Positions 1-8,922 of a DNA stretch of 64,000 bases are shown here, in pieces (the first letter of the stretch is position 1; every line of letters begins with the position of its first letter). The notes under the pieces are model-generated. The model saw nothing but the letters and a program-made list of their open reading frames with translations, was not told the DNA's origin and ran no database searches. Position numbers and translations under genes: made by a program. Source of the stretch: Muricauda sp. SCSIO 65647 (GTDB lineage: Bacteria > Bacteroidota > Bacteroidia > Flavobacteriales > Flavobacteriaceae); assembly GCF_021534965.1 (NCBI RefSeq), contig NZ_CP091037.1, positions 908,501 to 972,500 of the forward strand. The letters run 5' to 3'.

Positions 1-2275
1 GAATGGACTTGTCTTCTTCGCGGTATTCGCCCGTTTGAAACCCATCCAATACCGTTTGTAGTGAGGTTGCGATATCTTGATTGGTAATGCCCGCCATTTG
101 TGCCCTGCTCTGATCGATTTCAATCAAGAACTTTTTACTTTTTGGACCCCAATCGTCTTTTACATTTTTTGTACCTGAAATACCTGAAAGCCGTAATTTG
201 ATACTCTCGGCTATTTCCGCCAATTCATCGGGATCGCTACCCGAAACCTTTATTTCAATCGGAGTACCCGAGCCTCCTGCCCCAAGCGCCCCTACTTTGA
301 TATCGGCATTGGGAAATCTGCCAAAGGCAAATTTGTCGAGTTTGGTGATCATCGCATTATTTTCATTAAAGGATGAGGTATTTACCAGAATATGCGCGTA
401 GTTTGAATTGGCCTCATCGGGCGAATAGCCCAAATCGTATGATTCAGGACCTTCCCCGACATAAGAAGACCAATCGACAATGCCCAAGGTTCTGGTTGCA
501 TTGGTCTTCAATGAGTCAGACATATATTCTTCCAACTGTCTGACCACCTCGGTGGTACTTTCAATCTTATTGCCCTCAGGAAGGTTGATGTCTATGGTAA
601 TCATATTTCTATCACTGTCAGGAAAAAAGATGAAGGGAATCTTTGTAAATCCGTACAACGAAATGAAAAAGGCAATGAAAATGCCGATAATCACCTTATA
701 CTTATTGGCCAGCGCCACCAAGATCAAATCTTTGTAGTACGCTTTCAGTTTGTCAATGGTTCTATCGACAAGACTTGGTTTTTTCTCGCCTTTGGGCTCA
801 ACTTTCAAGAAAAGGTAACAGAACATCGTAATGATGGTAAGTGCTATGAGCCAAGACGATGTCAGGGCAATGGTGATCACCACAAAAATGGGGCCCACGA
901 TATCACCCATGGTGGTCGGCGACAGATAGAACGAAAGAAAAGCTGCCGATGTGGTCAAGGTAGATATCAACAAGGGCATCCAAAGCTCAGAAAAGGCATC
1001 AACGGCCGCCTTTTTCTTTTCAACGCCCTGTTCAAGCTTCACCATAATGGTCTCGGCGACCACTATCGCATTATCGACCAGCATACCGAGTGCCATGATC
1101 AATGCCGCCAAGGTGACCTGGTTCAGACCGACATCAATAAGACCCATGACCATAAGGGTCATGATGGTCACAATGGGTATTAAACTGGCAATGACAAACC
1201 CGGTTCGAAAACCAAGAAAAATCAACATTACCAATAAAACAATAGAGATAGACTGTAGCAGGTTGATGATGAAATCGCCTACCTTAACATCGATGTAAGT
1301 GTCGAGTGATGAAACACGTGTCAGTTCTAAACCGACGGGGAGCCTCTTTTGCCAATCTGCCACTACGCCGTTCACGGCCTCACCAAGTGATACGATATTT
1401 TTGTTCTCTTTCAAGTTTACATGTAGTGAAATGGCTTCACGACCATTGACGCTCACAATTTGGGTAGGTGGGTCGATATATCCCTTGGTGACCCTTGTGA
1501 TATCTCCCAATTTTACCAGTTGGGAGCCATCGCCCACGGCAATTAAAATCTCGCGAATATCATCGACTGAATCAAAGTTTCCGGTCGGTTCTAAAATGAT
1601 GCGTTCATCGCCCACGTTCACCTGCCCCCCAGAATTCAATATATTGGTGGCCGAAATACTTTGCTGAAGCCTAGAGGCCGAGAGGCCATATTCTTTCAAA
1701 CGGGTATTGTCAAACTCAACAAAGACCCGTTCTTCTTGAACACCGCCCAGTTCAACTTTTGCGGCATCGGGCAGTTTTATGAGTTCGTCCTTGATATCAT
1801 CGGCATATTCTTTCATTTCGGTATACGAATACCCATCAGAGGTGAGGCCCACAACAATACCGTACACATCGCCCACACCATCATCGTTCAGGTTGGGCAT
1901 AACCCCGCTCGGCAAACCTTGAATGGCATTCAATTTACGGCGCAACCGATCCCAGACGGCTTGCATGTTTTCTTTGCTCACCTCATCTTTCAAGGTCACG
2001 CTTACGACAGACAGCCCGGTGCGTGAGGTACTACCGACCTCATCCAGTTCGGGAAGTTCTTGTGCCACCTTTTCGATTTTATCGGTGACCAATAATTCTA
2101 CCCGTTCTGGGCTAGCCCCCGGAAATTGGGAAACCACCGTGGCCACCCTAACCACATAGGGAGGCATACTATCACGCGATAAATTGAAATACATCGACAC
2201 CCCCAAAAGAATAATGGTAGCGAGAACCATGAAGGTTATTCTGTTCTTTTCGATAGAAAATTTGGCTAGATTCAT
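1..2275 (-). CDS. RND efflux permease, C-terminal part cut off by the window edge
   Basis: Inner-membrane permease of a tripartite RND efflux pump, expected to export solutes or drugs using the proton gradient. The first 758 codons are present and no stop occurs before base 1. The ATG at 2275-2273 gives MNLAKFSIEKNR, the usual short cytoplasmic N-terminus before TM1. A periplasmic porter part follows, then the TM2-TM6 block, where the proton-relay stretch reads GMLVDNAIVVAE; the second Asp of the AcrB-type Asp-Asp pair is Asn here. It is the third gene of a leftward operon, 18 bases after the adaptor gene. The family call is firm; the substrate cannot be told. Confidence 0.93.
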   Translation of the reverse strand, partial: MNLAKFSIEKNRITFMVLATIILLGVSMYFNLSRDSMPPYVVRVATVVSQFPGASPERVELLVTDKIEKVAQELPELDEVGSTSRTGLSVVSVTLKDEVSKENMQAVWDRLRRKLNAIQGLPSGVMPNLNDDGVGDVYGIVVGLTSDGYSYTEMKEYADDIKDELIKLPDAAKVELGGVQEERVFVEFDNTRLKEYGLSASRLQQSISATNILNSGGQVNVGDERIILEPTGNFDSVDDIREILIAVGDGSQLVKLGDITRVTKGYIDPPTQIVSVNGREAISLHVNLKENKNIVSLGEAVNGVVADWQKRLPVGLELTRVSSLDTYIDVKVGDFIINLLQSISIVLLVMLIFLGFRTGFVIASLIPIVTIMTLMVMGLIDVGLNQVTLAALIMALGMLVDNAIVVAETIMVKLEQGVEKKKAAVDAFSELWMPLLISTLTTSAAFLSFYLSPTTMGDIVGPIFVVITIALTSSWLIALTIITMFCYLFLKVEPKGEKKPSLVDRTIDKLKAYYKDLILVALANKYKVIIGIFIAFFISLYGFTKIPFIFFPDSDRNMITIDINLPEGNKIESTTEVVRQLEEYMSDSLKTNATRTLGIVDWSSYVGEGPESYDLGYSPDEANSNYAHILVNTSSFNENNAMITKLDKFAFGRFPNADIKVGALGAGGSGTPIEIKVSGSDPDELAEIAESIKLRLSGISGTKNVKDDWGPKSKKFLIEIDQSRAQMAGITNQDIATSLQTVLDGFQTGEYREEDKSI

Positions 2276-2293
2276 GTTGGTTCTTGCTTGTGC

Positions 2294-3409
2294 CTATTGC
2301 AGTTTTACTTCTTGGCCATCCAACAGGGTCTGCAATCCGGCGGTGGCCACTTTTTGTCCGGCAGATAGTCCTGATAAAATCTCAAAGCCCTCTGTGGATA
2401 GATTGCCAATGACCACGGGTTGTTTCTTCACCTTTGTGCCATCACCATCTTCCTCTATCAAAAAAACAAAACGTCCATTACCATCTTCTCCAACAGCATT
2501 TGTGGGTACTACCAAAGTATTTTTGCTCAACCCCTGGTCTTGAAAATCAAACGCGACATTGGCCGCCATGCCACTCTTGATGGCATCACTTGGGTCGATG
2601 ACGGTCACACGAATGGGGTAGGTCGCTGTATTGGCATCGACCGCCGGTGCCACTTCGGTAACCTTGCCCTCGAATGTCTCGCCTGGTAACGAAGAAAAAT
2701 CAATATTGACTTTCATGCCCTCAGCAACCCTGTTGATAACGCTTTCAGGCAGGCCCAATGAGATTTCCATATCGGTACCTGCATTGAGGATCGCCACAGA
2801 TTGCCCGGGCTGTACATTTTCATCGATCTCGGCCGAAATTGAAGCTACGATACCGTCTTCGGGGGCATAGATATAGCCATAATTGATCTGGTCTTGCTGT
2901 ATCTCGACCCCACGTTGGGCCGATTTATAGCCTTCTTCGGCATTTTTGAAAGAGTTTTTGGCCGCTTCAAAATCACTGAGGGAAGTGCTTCCCTTTTCAT
3001 ACAAAGAACGTATTCTGTTCAGATTGAGCTTGCTGGTATTCATCTGCGAGGCCGCACTGTTCAACTGGGTGACCGCCTGTTCATAGGCCAGCCGCGACTG
3101 CACATTATCAAGTTTTGCCAAAAGCTGGCCCTTTTTGGCCTTTTGCCCAAGCTTCATATCAAACAGTGTGATGATTCCTGAATTTCTGAAACTGAGGTTA
3201 ATGATCTTATCGGTACGGGCAGTACCACTGAAAACCCGTACTTTCTGGCCTCCCAAAAAGCCGACTTCGTTATACTTCACGGGACGTAGAAGTGTTTCAG
3301 ATTCTTTTTTTTCTTCCCCGCAAGAAAGTGCCAATAACCCTATACTACCCACTAAAAAGGCGTTCATCAAATATTTCATCGGCCTGTATTTTCTTTTGTT
3401 ATTTTTCAT
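2294..3409 (-). CDS. RND efflux periplasmic adaptor (membrane fusion protein), lipoprotein
   Basis: Periplasmic adaptor that links the RND permease to the outer-membrane channel. A signal peptide ends in the lipobox LLALSC (Cys30 from the first ATG), so the protein is probably lipid-anchored. Barrel and lipoyl halves flank a coiled-coil hairpin at about residues 95-170 (AYEQAVTQLNSAASQ onwards), followed by a beta-barrel and a membrane-proximal domain, as in HlyD/AcrA proteins. The first ATG (3409) overlaps the end of the upstream gene by 11 bases, which suggests translational coupling. An in-frame ATG at 3379 (MKYLMNAFLVG) gives a shorter, equally good signal peptide and may be the real start. 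Confidence 0.93.
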   Translation of the reverse strand: MKNNKRKYRPMKYLMNAFLVGSIGLLALSCGEEKKESETLLRPVKYNEVGFLGGQKVRVFSGTARTDKIINLSFRNSGIITLFDMKLGQKAKKGQLLAKLDNVQSRLAYEQAVTQLNSAASQMNTSKLNLNRIRSLYEKGSTSLSDFEAAKNSFKNAEEGYKSAQRGVEIQQDQINYGYIYAPEDGIVASISAEIDENVQPGQSVAILNAGTDMEISLGLPESVINRVAEGMKVNIDFSSLPGETFEGKVTEVAPAVDANTATYPIRVTVIDPSDAIKSGMAANVAFDFQDQGLSKNTLVVPTNAVGEDGNGRFVFLIEEDGDGTKVKKQPVVIGNLSTEGFEILSGLSAGQKVATAGLQTLLDGQEVKLQ

Positions 3410-5747
3410 TGTTCAGATATTCGAAGAATCGTTGTTTAAAGGCATTGTTATCCGCTTCAGCGTTCAGCAAAAAGTAGTAGCCAAGAAAACGTTCCAATTG
3501 CAGTGCATTGATCAAAAAATTGTATACCGCATTGGCCCTTGCCAATTGGGCATCCAAGAAATTGTTCTGTGCATCCAGTAGCTGTACTATATTGACGGCA
3601 CCCTCTGAATAGGAAGCTCGAGTAAGCTCTAGGGCCTCAGCTGCCGTTTCTTCCGATATTTTCGACAATTGAATATTGGACATTTGGTTCACTAGGTTCA
3701 ATACCCCATTTCTGACGTTCACCGCAATGCCCAATTCTAAATTGTCTTTGTTGATCTCTAATTGATCCTTTTGGATAAGTGCGGTTTGTCTATTGATATT
3801 GTTCAAGTTCTGATTGATAATTGGAATGGAGATACTTGCCCCGGCAGTGTAATAATTGTCTACCAATCCAAATCCCAAATTTGGCGGAACGGTACTCCCC
3901 GCCCCTGAACGATTAAAGGTAGAGTTGTACTGCCCTTGTAAGGCAACAGTAGGCAAAAAACGACCAAAGCTGTTTAATCGAATGTTGCGATCGGTGGCTT
4001 CAAGGTTATACCCCAAAGACTTTAATTCAGGGGCATTTTTATAAGCCTCTTGAATCAAAAAATCGGTGAAAGACTCTTGTAAGGTGGGGTTATCCAACAA
4101 ACTGAATAATTCGTCGTACTTATATTCTTCAAAAATACCCTCATCCATTTGCACATCGGCCACATCGATTTCTAAATCGGTCGGATTGTTCAAAATCTGA
4201 TTTAAAAATAGAAATCCCTGTTCCAATTGGTTAATGGCCTCGACCATAGCTTGGGTGTTCTGGGCCATTTCACTTCTAAAGCGAAGCATATCGGATTTAC
4301 CGGATTGTCCGGCTTCAAAATTCTGTTTCGATATTTCAAGATTTCTTTTGGTCAAATCCACATTCCGCACCTGTATCTGGGCATTTGCCTTGAGAATCAA
4401 TACATTGAAATAAGCATTGGAAGCATTGAAAATCAAATCTAATTGAGCGGCGTTAAAATCTTCTTGCTGGGCTTTTTGCAGTTTCTTTTGAATGGCAATA
4501 TTGGCGTTGGCCGCTTCAGAGAAAATGGTCTGATTGAGCGTAAGGTTTCCGGCGGTGGAGAACTCTGGGTTCTGTCCGTTGCTAATTTCTGCAAGATCGG
4601 GATCCACATAAGAAGCGGTACCAGAAGCGGTAAGGGATGGTAAATAATTACTGGTGGCCGTCTTTACGTCTTGTGTGGCCAAATCAACATCTCTTTGATC
4701 AGACTGAATGGCCAGATTTTGTTCTAGGGCCTGATCGATTACCGTGAGAAGGTCATATTCCTTTTCAGACAACACGTTTCTGAACTCACCAACAAAATCC
4801 GTTTCCGCAATCAAACTATACTTAATGGGAAATTCTATAAATTCAGAAGTATTATAGTTTATCGTCAACCTTGGATTGTAATCTATGAAAACAGGCAATT
4901 CAGCCATTGGTGTTCCTGTGATATAGGCTTCAATATTTAAGGCGATACGCCTAAAAAATTGATCTAAATTCTCTTCGGCCTGCAAAGTGGCCAAAAAGCC
5001 CATCTTTACATCTGCAGGGCCATTGACCGTAAACGATGGCATTTTGCGCTCGATAAGTTTCTGAATCAATATTTTCTTTTCTTCCGTAGCCATGAAAAAC
5101 CCACCGGCCATGTACAGGGCATCAATTTCATCCAAGTTGGCAATGATGTCATCAACAGACTCAAATTTTATCAGGCGATAACTGGCATCTAACGAGGCCA
5201 ATTCGGCATCAAAAATTTCCTTAAGGGGCAAGATTTCAGCAATTGGGGCATCTACGGCAATTCCGAGGTTTTTAAAATCACTGAGCTCCTTAAATCGGTT
5301 CAAATCTTCTTGATAAGATTCCGATTCTATCAAATAGGTGAAATTTTCAATTCCAGAACTGGTCTTTGAAAGATCTAATTGTTGCACATCCCTGTTTACC
5401 GCCCCAAACAGTATAGTAGGTTTCCGATGGACAGTCAGTGGACTGATAATTTCGTTATTGAGTACCCCAAAAGCCAAAATGATATCGATATCACTGTCTA
5501 AAAGTCGATTGTAATTGCTTCGGGCCCTTTCTGGATCAAAATTACTGACCAAAATGGCATCTTCAGGAAATTCCATATTGGCATCTTCACCTACCACCGC
5601 TTTTATTTCACCTTTCAATTGCTGCACCAAGGGGGCCAATTCTGGGGTTTGGTTGTCTAAAAGCATCCCGATTTTATAGGTCTGCTTCGTTTGTGCTAAG
5701 GCAAAAACCGAGAACAAAGACAATAGAAGTAAGGGCAGTTTTTTCAT
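3399..5747 (-). CDS. TolC-family outer-membrane efflux protein with N-terminal binding-protein-like domain
   Basis: 782 residues, far longer than the usual 420-480 of TolC-type channels. Signal peptide MKKLPLLLLSLFSVFALAQ. Residues about 22-330 look like a type I periplasmic binding protein of the ABC_sub_bind kind: it opens with TYKIGMLLDNQTPEL, and DIDIILAFGVLNNEIISPLT and RKPTILFGAVNRDV are alternating strand/helix units. Residues about 340-782 are an outer-membrane efflux protein: long alpha-helical repeats, for example IQKKLQKAQQEDFNAAQLDL, and two barrel stretches ending GYYFLLNAEA. It is the first gene of the pump operon. The binding-like half may sense or deliver the substrate; this is inference. 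Confidence 0.88.
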   Translation of the reverse strand: MKKLPLLLLSLFSVFALAQTKQTYKIGMLLDNQTPELAPLVQQLKGEIKAVVGEDANMEFPEDAILVSNFDPERARSNYNRLLDSDIDIILAFGVLNNEIISPLTVHRKPTILFGAVNRDVQQLDLSKTSSGIENFTYLIESESYQEDLNRFKELSDFKNLGIAVDAPIAEILPLKEIFDAELASLDASYRLIKFESVDDIIANLDEIDALYMAGGFFMATEEKKILIQKLIERKMPSFTVNGPADVKMGFLATLQAEENLDQFFRRIALNIEAYITGTPMAELPVFIDYNPRLTINYNTSEFIEFPIKYSLIAETDFVGEFRNVLSEKEYDLLTVIDQALEQNLAIQSDQRDVDLATQDVKTATSNYLPSLTASGTASYVDPDLAEISNGQNPEFSTAGNLTLNQTIFSEAANANIAIQKKLQKAQQEDFNAAQLDLIFNASNAYFNVLILKANAQIQVRNVDLTKRNLEISKQNFEAGQSGKSDMLRFRSEMAQNTQAMVEAINQLEQGFLFLNQILNNPTDLEIDVADVQMDEGIFEEYKYDELFSLLDNPTLQESFTDFLIQEAYKNAPELKSLGYNLEATDRNIRLNSFGRFLPTVALQGQYNSTFNRSGAGSTVPPNLGFGLVDNYYTAGASISIPIINQNLNNINRQTALIQKDQLEINKDNLELGIAVNVRNGVLNLVNQMSNIQLSKISEETAAEALELTRASYSEGAVNIVQLLDAQNNFLDAQLARANAVYNFLINALQLERFLGYYFLLNAEADNNAFKQRFFEYLNNEK

Positions 5748-6085
5748 CGGTCGGTAATTTAAAAATAGTTTGGGATAGTCCTGTTACACCTTAAACACCA
5801 CCATTGCCAACACCCCACTATAAGAACTGCAACAGGTTTAAGTGTTCAAAGTAAGTTATTTTTTGAAGCCAGCCAATAGGAATCTGCCATTTATATACAG
5901 GAATCTGCTATTTATACACAAAGTAGGGCTTGGGGGAAAGTCAACACCAAAAGGGCAGCATAATTATCCCGCCCAATTTTGTCACAAAAAAAATCTGCTC
6001 AAGATAGCTATCGAGACAATGGTTTCTAACTCAAAATAGCAAATTGATCAAAAGGCATTTATCATCGAAAGACCAAGAGTCTTTG
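5748..6085. promoter_or_regulatory. Upstream region of the efflux operon, no gene
   Basis: 338 bases between the antiporter gene and the efflux operon, both leftward. No convincing open frame and no exact TTTG/TAnnTTTG promoter was found on the minus strand. The promoter of the efflux operon must lie here or overlap it. The only clear structure is the tandem direct repeat at 5878-5919, listed separately. Confidence 0.5.
5878..5919. repeat. 21-base tandem direct repeat upstream of the efflux operon
   Basis: Two adjacent copies of a 21-base unit, sharing the core GGAATCTGC(C/T)ATTTATA and differing at two positions. They lie 130-170 bases upstream of the channel gene start. A 21-base period is two helical turns, so both copies would face the same side of the DNA. 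This fits a binding site for a regulator that recognises direct repeats, but no regulator gene lies next to it. Confidence 0.6.
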
Positions 6086-7342
6086 CTATTCATTTCCCTT
6101 GGGCTTAAGTTGAAGTTTGGCAATAAGCTTTTCGATGGTCAAGCCCTGTACCAAAATTGAAAAAATGACAATAACATAGGTGATCACCAAAAACAAATCG
6201 CGCTCCATGCTCTCAGACAACCCGAGGGCCAAAGCAATGGAAATTGCTCCCCTGAGACCGCCCCAAGTCATGATGAGGGTGGTATTTGGAACAAAATCCA
6301 ATCGTTTTTGAAAAAGTTGTACCGGTATGACCAGAGAAAGATACCGACAGGCCAAGGCTATCGGAATGGCCAATAATCCGGCATAAATATAGGTGGTATT
6401 GAATTCTAGCACCAACATTTCCATACCGATCAACACGAACAAAATGGTATTCAATAGAATGTCTATCAGTTCCCAAAACTTATCAACGTAATCCTCGGTT
6501 AGTTCTGACATGGCGTGTTCCCGGGTTTTGGTTCCGCCGATCATGAGTCCTGCCACCACCATGGCCAGTGGGGCAGAAACATGAAGATGGGTGGCCACCA
6601 GGGTACCGATCATTACCGTGGCGAGGGTAATAATGACTTCAATATTATAGTCATCGATTTTTTTTAGAAAATAATAGGTCAACCAGCCTAGAACGAGGCC
6701 TAAAAGCAACCCTCCGAAAACCTCAACCACAAACAGCTCGAGAATACCGGACAGTGAAAAGCCGGTTCCTGAACCACTGGCCAATCCAAAAATGGTCAAG
6801 AATACCACTACACCCACACCATCATTGAACAATGACTCCCCCACAATTTTAATCTCCAATTTTTTGGGTGCACCCGCCTTTTTTAGAATGCCCAAAACGG
6901 CAATCGGATCTGTTGGGGAAATCAACGCCCCGAACAACAAACAGTAAATGAACTGCACGTTTAGTCCGAGTACCATTAACAAGTAATATACTCCCGTGCC
7001 CACCAAAAAAGTAGAAACCAAAACGCCAAAAGTGGCAAAGACCAATACGGGCCAACGTTGTTCCTTTAATTTTTGTAGATCGGTGTGCAAGGCCCCCGCA
7101 AAAAGCAAAAAGCTCAACATAATATCCAACAAGACCACCTTGAAATCTATTTTCGAGATGATAAAGCGCTCTGCCTGTAGCAGCGTATCGTCATAATAAC
7201 TCAATGCAAAAACCCCCAGTGTAAATAAAATGGTGATCAAGGTCAGCCCTATTGTATTGGGCAGTTTAATAAATCTTACATTGAGGTACCCGAATACGGC
7301 TGAGAGAAAGACAAGAATGCTGGTAATGACAAAATAGTCCAT
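6086..7342 (-). CDS. Cation:proton antiporter, CPA1/NhaP type
   Basis: Inner-membrane Na+(K+)/H+ exchanger of 418 residues with about 12 hydrophobic segments. The CPA1 signature is visible: FGALISPTDPIAVLGILKKA, then GESLFNDGVGVVVFLTIF, where the Asn-Asp pair is the ion-binding site of electroneutral CPA1 exchangers. There is no C-terminal regulatory RCK domain; the protein ends shortly after the last membrane segment with KLQLKPKGNE. It stands alone, with gene-free DNA on both sides. Ion preference cannot be told from sequence. Confidence 0.93.
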   Translation of the reverse strand: MDYFVITSILVFLSAVFGYLNVRFIKLPNTIGLTLITILFTLGVFALSYYDDTLLQAERFIISKIDFKVVLLDIMLSFLLFAGALHTDLQKLKEQRWPVLVFATFGVLVSTFLVGTGVYYLLMVLGLNVQFIYCLLFGALISPTDPIAVLGILKKAGAPKKLEIKIVGESLFNDGVGVVVFLTIFGLASGSGTGFSLSGILELFVVEVFGGLLLGLVLGWLTYYFLKKIDDYNIEVIITLATVMIGTLVATHLHVSAPLAMVVAGLMIGGTKTREHAMSELTEDYVDKFWELIDILLNTILFVLIGMEMLVLEFNTTYIYAGLLAIPIALACRYLSLVIPVQLFQKRLDFVPNTTLIMTWGGLRGAISIALALGLSESMERDLFLVITYVIVIFSILVQGLTIEKLIAKLQLKPKGNE

Positions 7343-7583
7343 TCTAAAGAAAAAAGTGGTTGATTACTTTGTTACGGCCTTCAAAATAGAAAATAATTAA
7401 AGACATCTGAAAGTCTTACAAAATGAATTTTGTTTAACCTTATGGTAATAGATGTAAAAATCTTCAAAGAGATAATAGGTTTATGGGTTTGAACCCACTC
7501 AAACCAACCGTTCGGTACGGGCTGGTATGGCACAAAACAAAAATGAATTATAGCCCTTGTTATAGTGTGTTTTTCAGGTAAAT
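7343..7583. other. Intergenic, no gene seen
   Basis: 241 bases between the antiporter start and the DinB-fold gene, AT-rich. I see no open frame, repeat or clear promoter in it. Confidence 0.4.
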
Positions 7584-8111
7584 TCAGCCTGGCTTTTTCA
7601 GTCCAAAATCATGTGGATGGTCTACAATTCGTTTCCAGGTTGCAATTTGCCCACAGTGCCACATGGTATGTTTGATATTCCAATCTATCGCCTCAAATTT
7701 CGTTTTAGCTATTGGATGTGGAACTTTAGTGGGTTCGACGGCCTTGTGCAAGTCATTTACAGATAACGATTCAATTACGCTTAGGGAATGTCTTTGCATA
7801 TATTCCAAATGCTCCTTTAGTTGTTCTGGCTTGGTTTCACCGATCATATCTTTTGCAAAGGTGTCGTATCCACTCATTTCGGTATACCCACGTAAATTCA
7901 GTTTTTCAATCAATTCAAAATCATGCCCGACCGTTGTCAAAATAGTGTGGTAATAAATGCTGATGATTTGATGGCCGACCTGCCAGCTTAGATTTGACCC
8001 GATTCCATCTGCCAAGATTTCCCACTTCTCGGTGGGTACGGGAGCAATCAGCTTATTAGTCCACTCAAATGCATTTTTTGTCTGGTTAACAAGAATTTGG
8101 ATTTCAGTCAT
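7584..8111 (-). CDS. DinB-fold (DinB/YfiT-like) protein
   Basis: Four-helix-bundle protein of about 175 residues, probably cytoplasmic. The three-His metal site of the DinB/YfiT fold can be recognised in SWQVGHQIIS and in HTMWHCGQIATW near the C-terminus. Members include damage-induced proteins of unknown activity and thiol-S-transferases such as bacillithiol transferase; which applies here is open. The ATG at 8111 (MTEIQILVNQTKNAFEW) fits relatives. An in-frame ATG at 8144 adds 11 residues. A perfect 6-2-6 palindrome, AGATCA-AA-TGATCT, at 8160-8173 lies just upstream and could be an operator. Confidence 0.85.
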   Translation of the reverse strand: MTEIQILVNQTKNAFEWTNKLIAPVPTEKWEILADGIGSNLSWQVGHQIISIYYHTILTTVGHDFELIEKLNLRGYTEMSGYDTFAKDMIGETKPEQLKEHLEYMQRHSLSVIESLSVNDLHKAVEPTKVPHPIAKTKFEAIDWNIKHTMWHCGQIATWKRIVDHPHDFGLKKPG

Positions 8112-8245
8112 TTCGTCAGTTTTTAAACCTTGTTTCGAATGCATACACCCTAGAAATGTAGATCAAATGATCTGCATATTCTTTACTATGTGAAACTATT
8201 TTAAACAGTATTCGATTAAAACTCAATCGTAAACGATTCCGTAAT

Positions 8246-8261
8246 CCTTTATTTGATCTAT
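8246..8261 (-). repeat. Junction motif copy 0 (degenerate)
   Basis: Minus strand ATAGATCAAATAAAGG, directly after the stop of the 35-residue gene. It matches the consensus AAGTTCAAATAAACGATG loosely, with AAAGGAT in place of AAACGATG, and closes the first small-gene run. Confidence 0.55.
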
Positions 8262-8266
8262 TGATT

Positions 8267-8374
8267 TTAAAAAAGATTTGGAATAATTACATCGAATATC
8301 AATAAGTATAAAATAACTCCTACCATAATTCCTATAGCAAAGGCCTTCCAGTTTTTTTTCTTTTTGTCATTCAT
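8267..8374 (-). CDS. Small single-pass membrane protein, 35 residues, unknown
   Basis: Reads MNDKKKKNWKAFAIGIM, then a hydrophobic helix VGVILYLLIFDVIIP, and ends NLF. A lysine-rich cytoplasmic start followed by one membrane helix is a plausible small membrane protein. The start lies a few bases after junction motif copy 1, and the stop is followed by the degenerate copy 0, so it sits in the small-gene run as its last member. Function unknown. It is short enough that being non-coding cannot be excluded. Confidence 0.55.
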   Translation of the reverse strand: MNDKKKKNWKAFAIGIMVGVILYLLIFDVIIPNLF

Positions 8375-8379
8375 CTTAT

Positions 8380-8397
8380 CGTTTATTTGAACTTTAC
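8380..8397 (-). repeat. Junction motif copy 1
   Basis: Minus strand GTAAAGTTCAAATAAACG. The TAA of the upstream 90-residue gene is its second to fourth base. The next start codon follows after GATAAG. Confidence 0.8.
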
Positions 8398-8666
8398 TTG
8401 TTGTCCGACCACCATTTAATTACCTGCTTGGTAAGTAATTCAGATTCTTGCTTTTCAATGGAAAATCCGTAGTTCACGGATAGCTCATGATGGATAGCTT
8501 CCCGAAGTTTGAATTCATCTGCCCCTCTATATAACAAACCAAGGCACATATGGTTAACGGAGTCGAACTCATCCAGAGGAGAGTCTGGAATCAGGTTCCA
8601 GGAATTGATTAAATCCCTTAGACTTGAAAAATGAATCTTATATCTCTTTTTAAGCTTTGTGCTCAT
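8394..8666 (-). CDS. Hypothetical protein, 90 residues
   Basis: Unrecognised soluble protein that opens MSTKLKKRYKIHFSSLRDL and ends KQVIKWWSDNK. Mixed alpha/beta composition, no signal peptide, no membrane segment, no motif I know. Its ATG is the ATG of junction motif copy 2 and its stop lies in copy 1, so it is a complete unit of the small-gene run. It could be an immunity or regulatory protein, but nothing in the sequence proves this. Confidence 0.75.
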   Translation of the reverse strand: MSTKLKKRYKIHFSSLRDLINSWNLIPDSPLDEFDSVNHMCLGLLYRGADEFKLREAIHHELSVNYGFSIEKQESELLTKQVIKWWSDNK

Positions 8667-8683
8667 CGTTTATTTAAACTTTT
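8664..8683 (-). repeat. Junction motif copy 2
   Basis: Minus strand AAAGTTTAAATAAACGATG. It contains both the TAA stop of the 68-residue gene (ending KKFK) and the ATG of the 90-residue gene. Confidence 0.8.
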
Positions 8684-8876
8684 TCTCTAACCTTTTTAGA
8701 ACATAATTCATAATCAGGATGCAAAGTATCAATGCTCCAAAAAATATTGAAAGAGAAATCCAGTTGGAGCCCAAATGGTCAAATCCATAAGCCAAGCCTA
8801 CCCCGAGAATAGTTAATAGTCCGAAACCCAACGTTACAAATAACAGACCATATAAGAACTTAACTAATTGAATCAT
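8670..8876 (-). CDS. Small two-pass membrane protein, 68 residues, unknown
   Basis: Two hydrophobic helices (VKFLYGLLFVTLGFGLLTIL and ISLSIFFGALILCILIMNYV) separated by a short polar loop, with a basic C-terminal tail LKRLEKKFK. No family recognised. It starts at the ATG of motif copy 3, and its stop lies inside copy 2, three bases before the next gene. Tight packing suggests co-transcription with its neighbours. Confidence 0.72.
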   Translation of the reverse strand: MIQLVKFLYGLLFVTLGFGLLTILGVGLAYGFDHLGSNWISLSIFFGALILCILIMNYVLKRLEKKFK

Positions 8877-8891
8877 CGTTTATTTGAACTT
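8874..8891 (-). repeat. Junction motif copy 3, preceded by a hairpin
   Basis: Minus strand AAGTTCAAATAAACGATG; its ATG starts the 68-residue gene. Just upstream, between this motif and the lipoprotein stop, the minus strand has a 7-base hairpin ATGTCTC/GAGACAT with an 11-base loop. Confidence 0.8.
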
Positions 8892-8922
8892 GGTCATGTC
8901 TCCTTTGTTTTACGAGACATTG

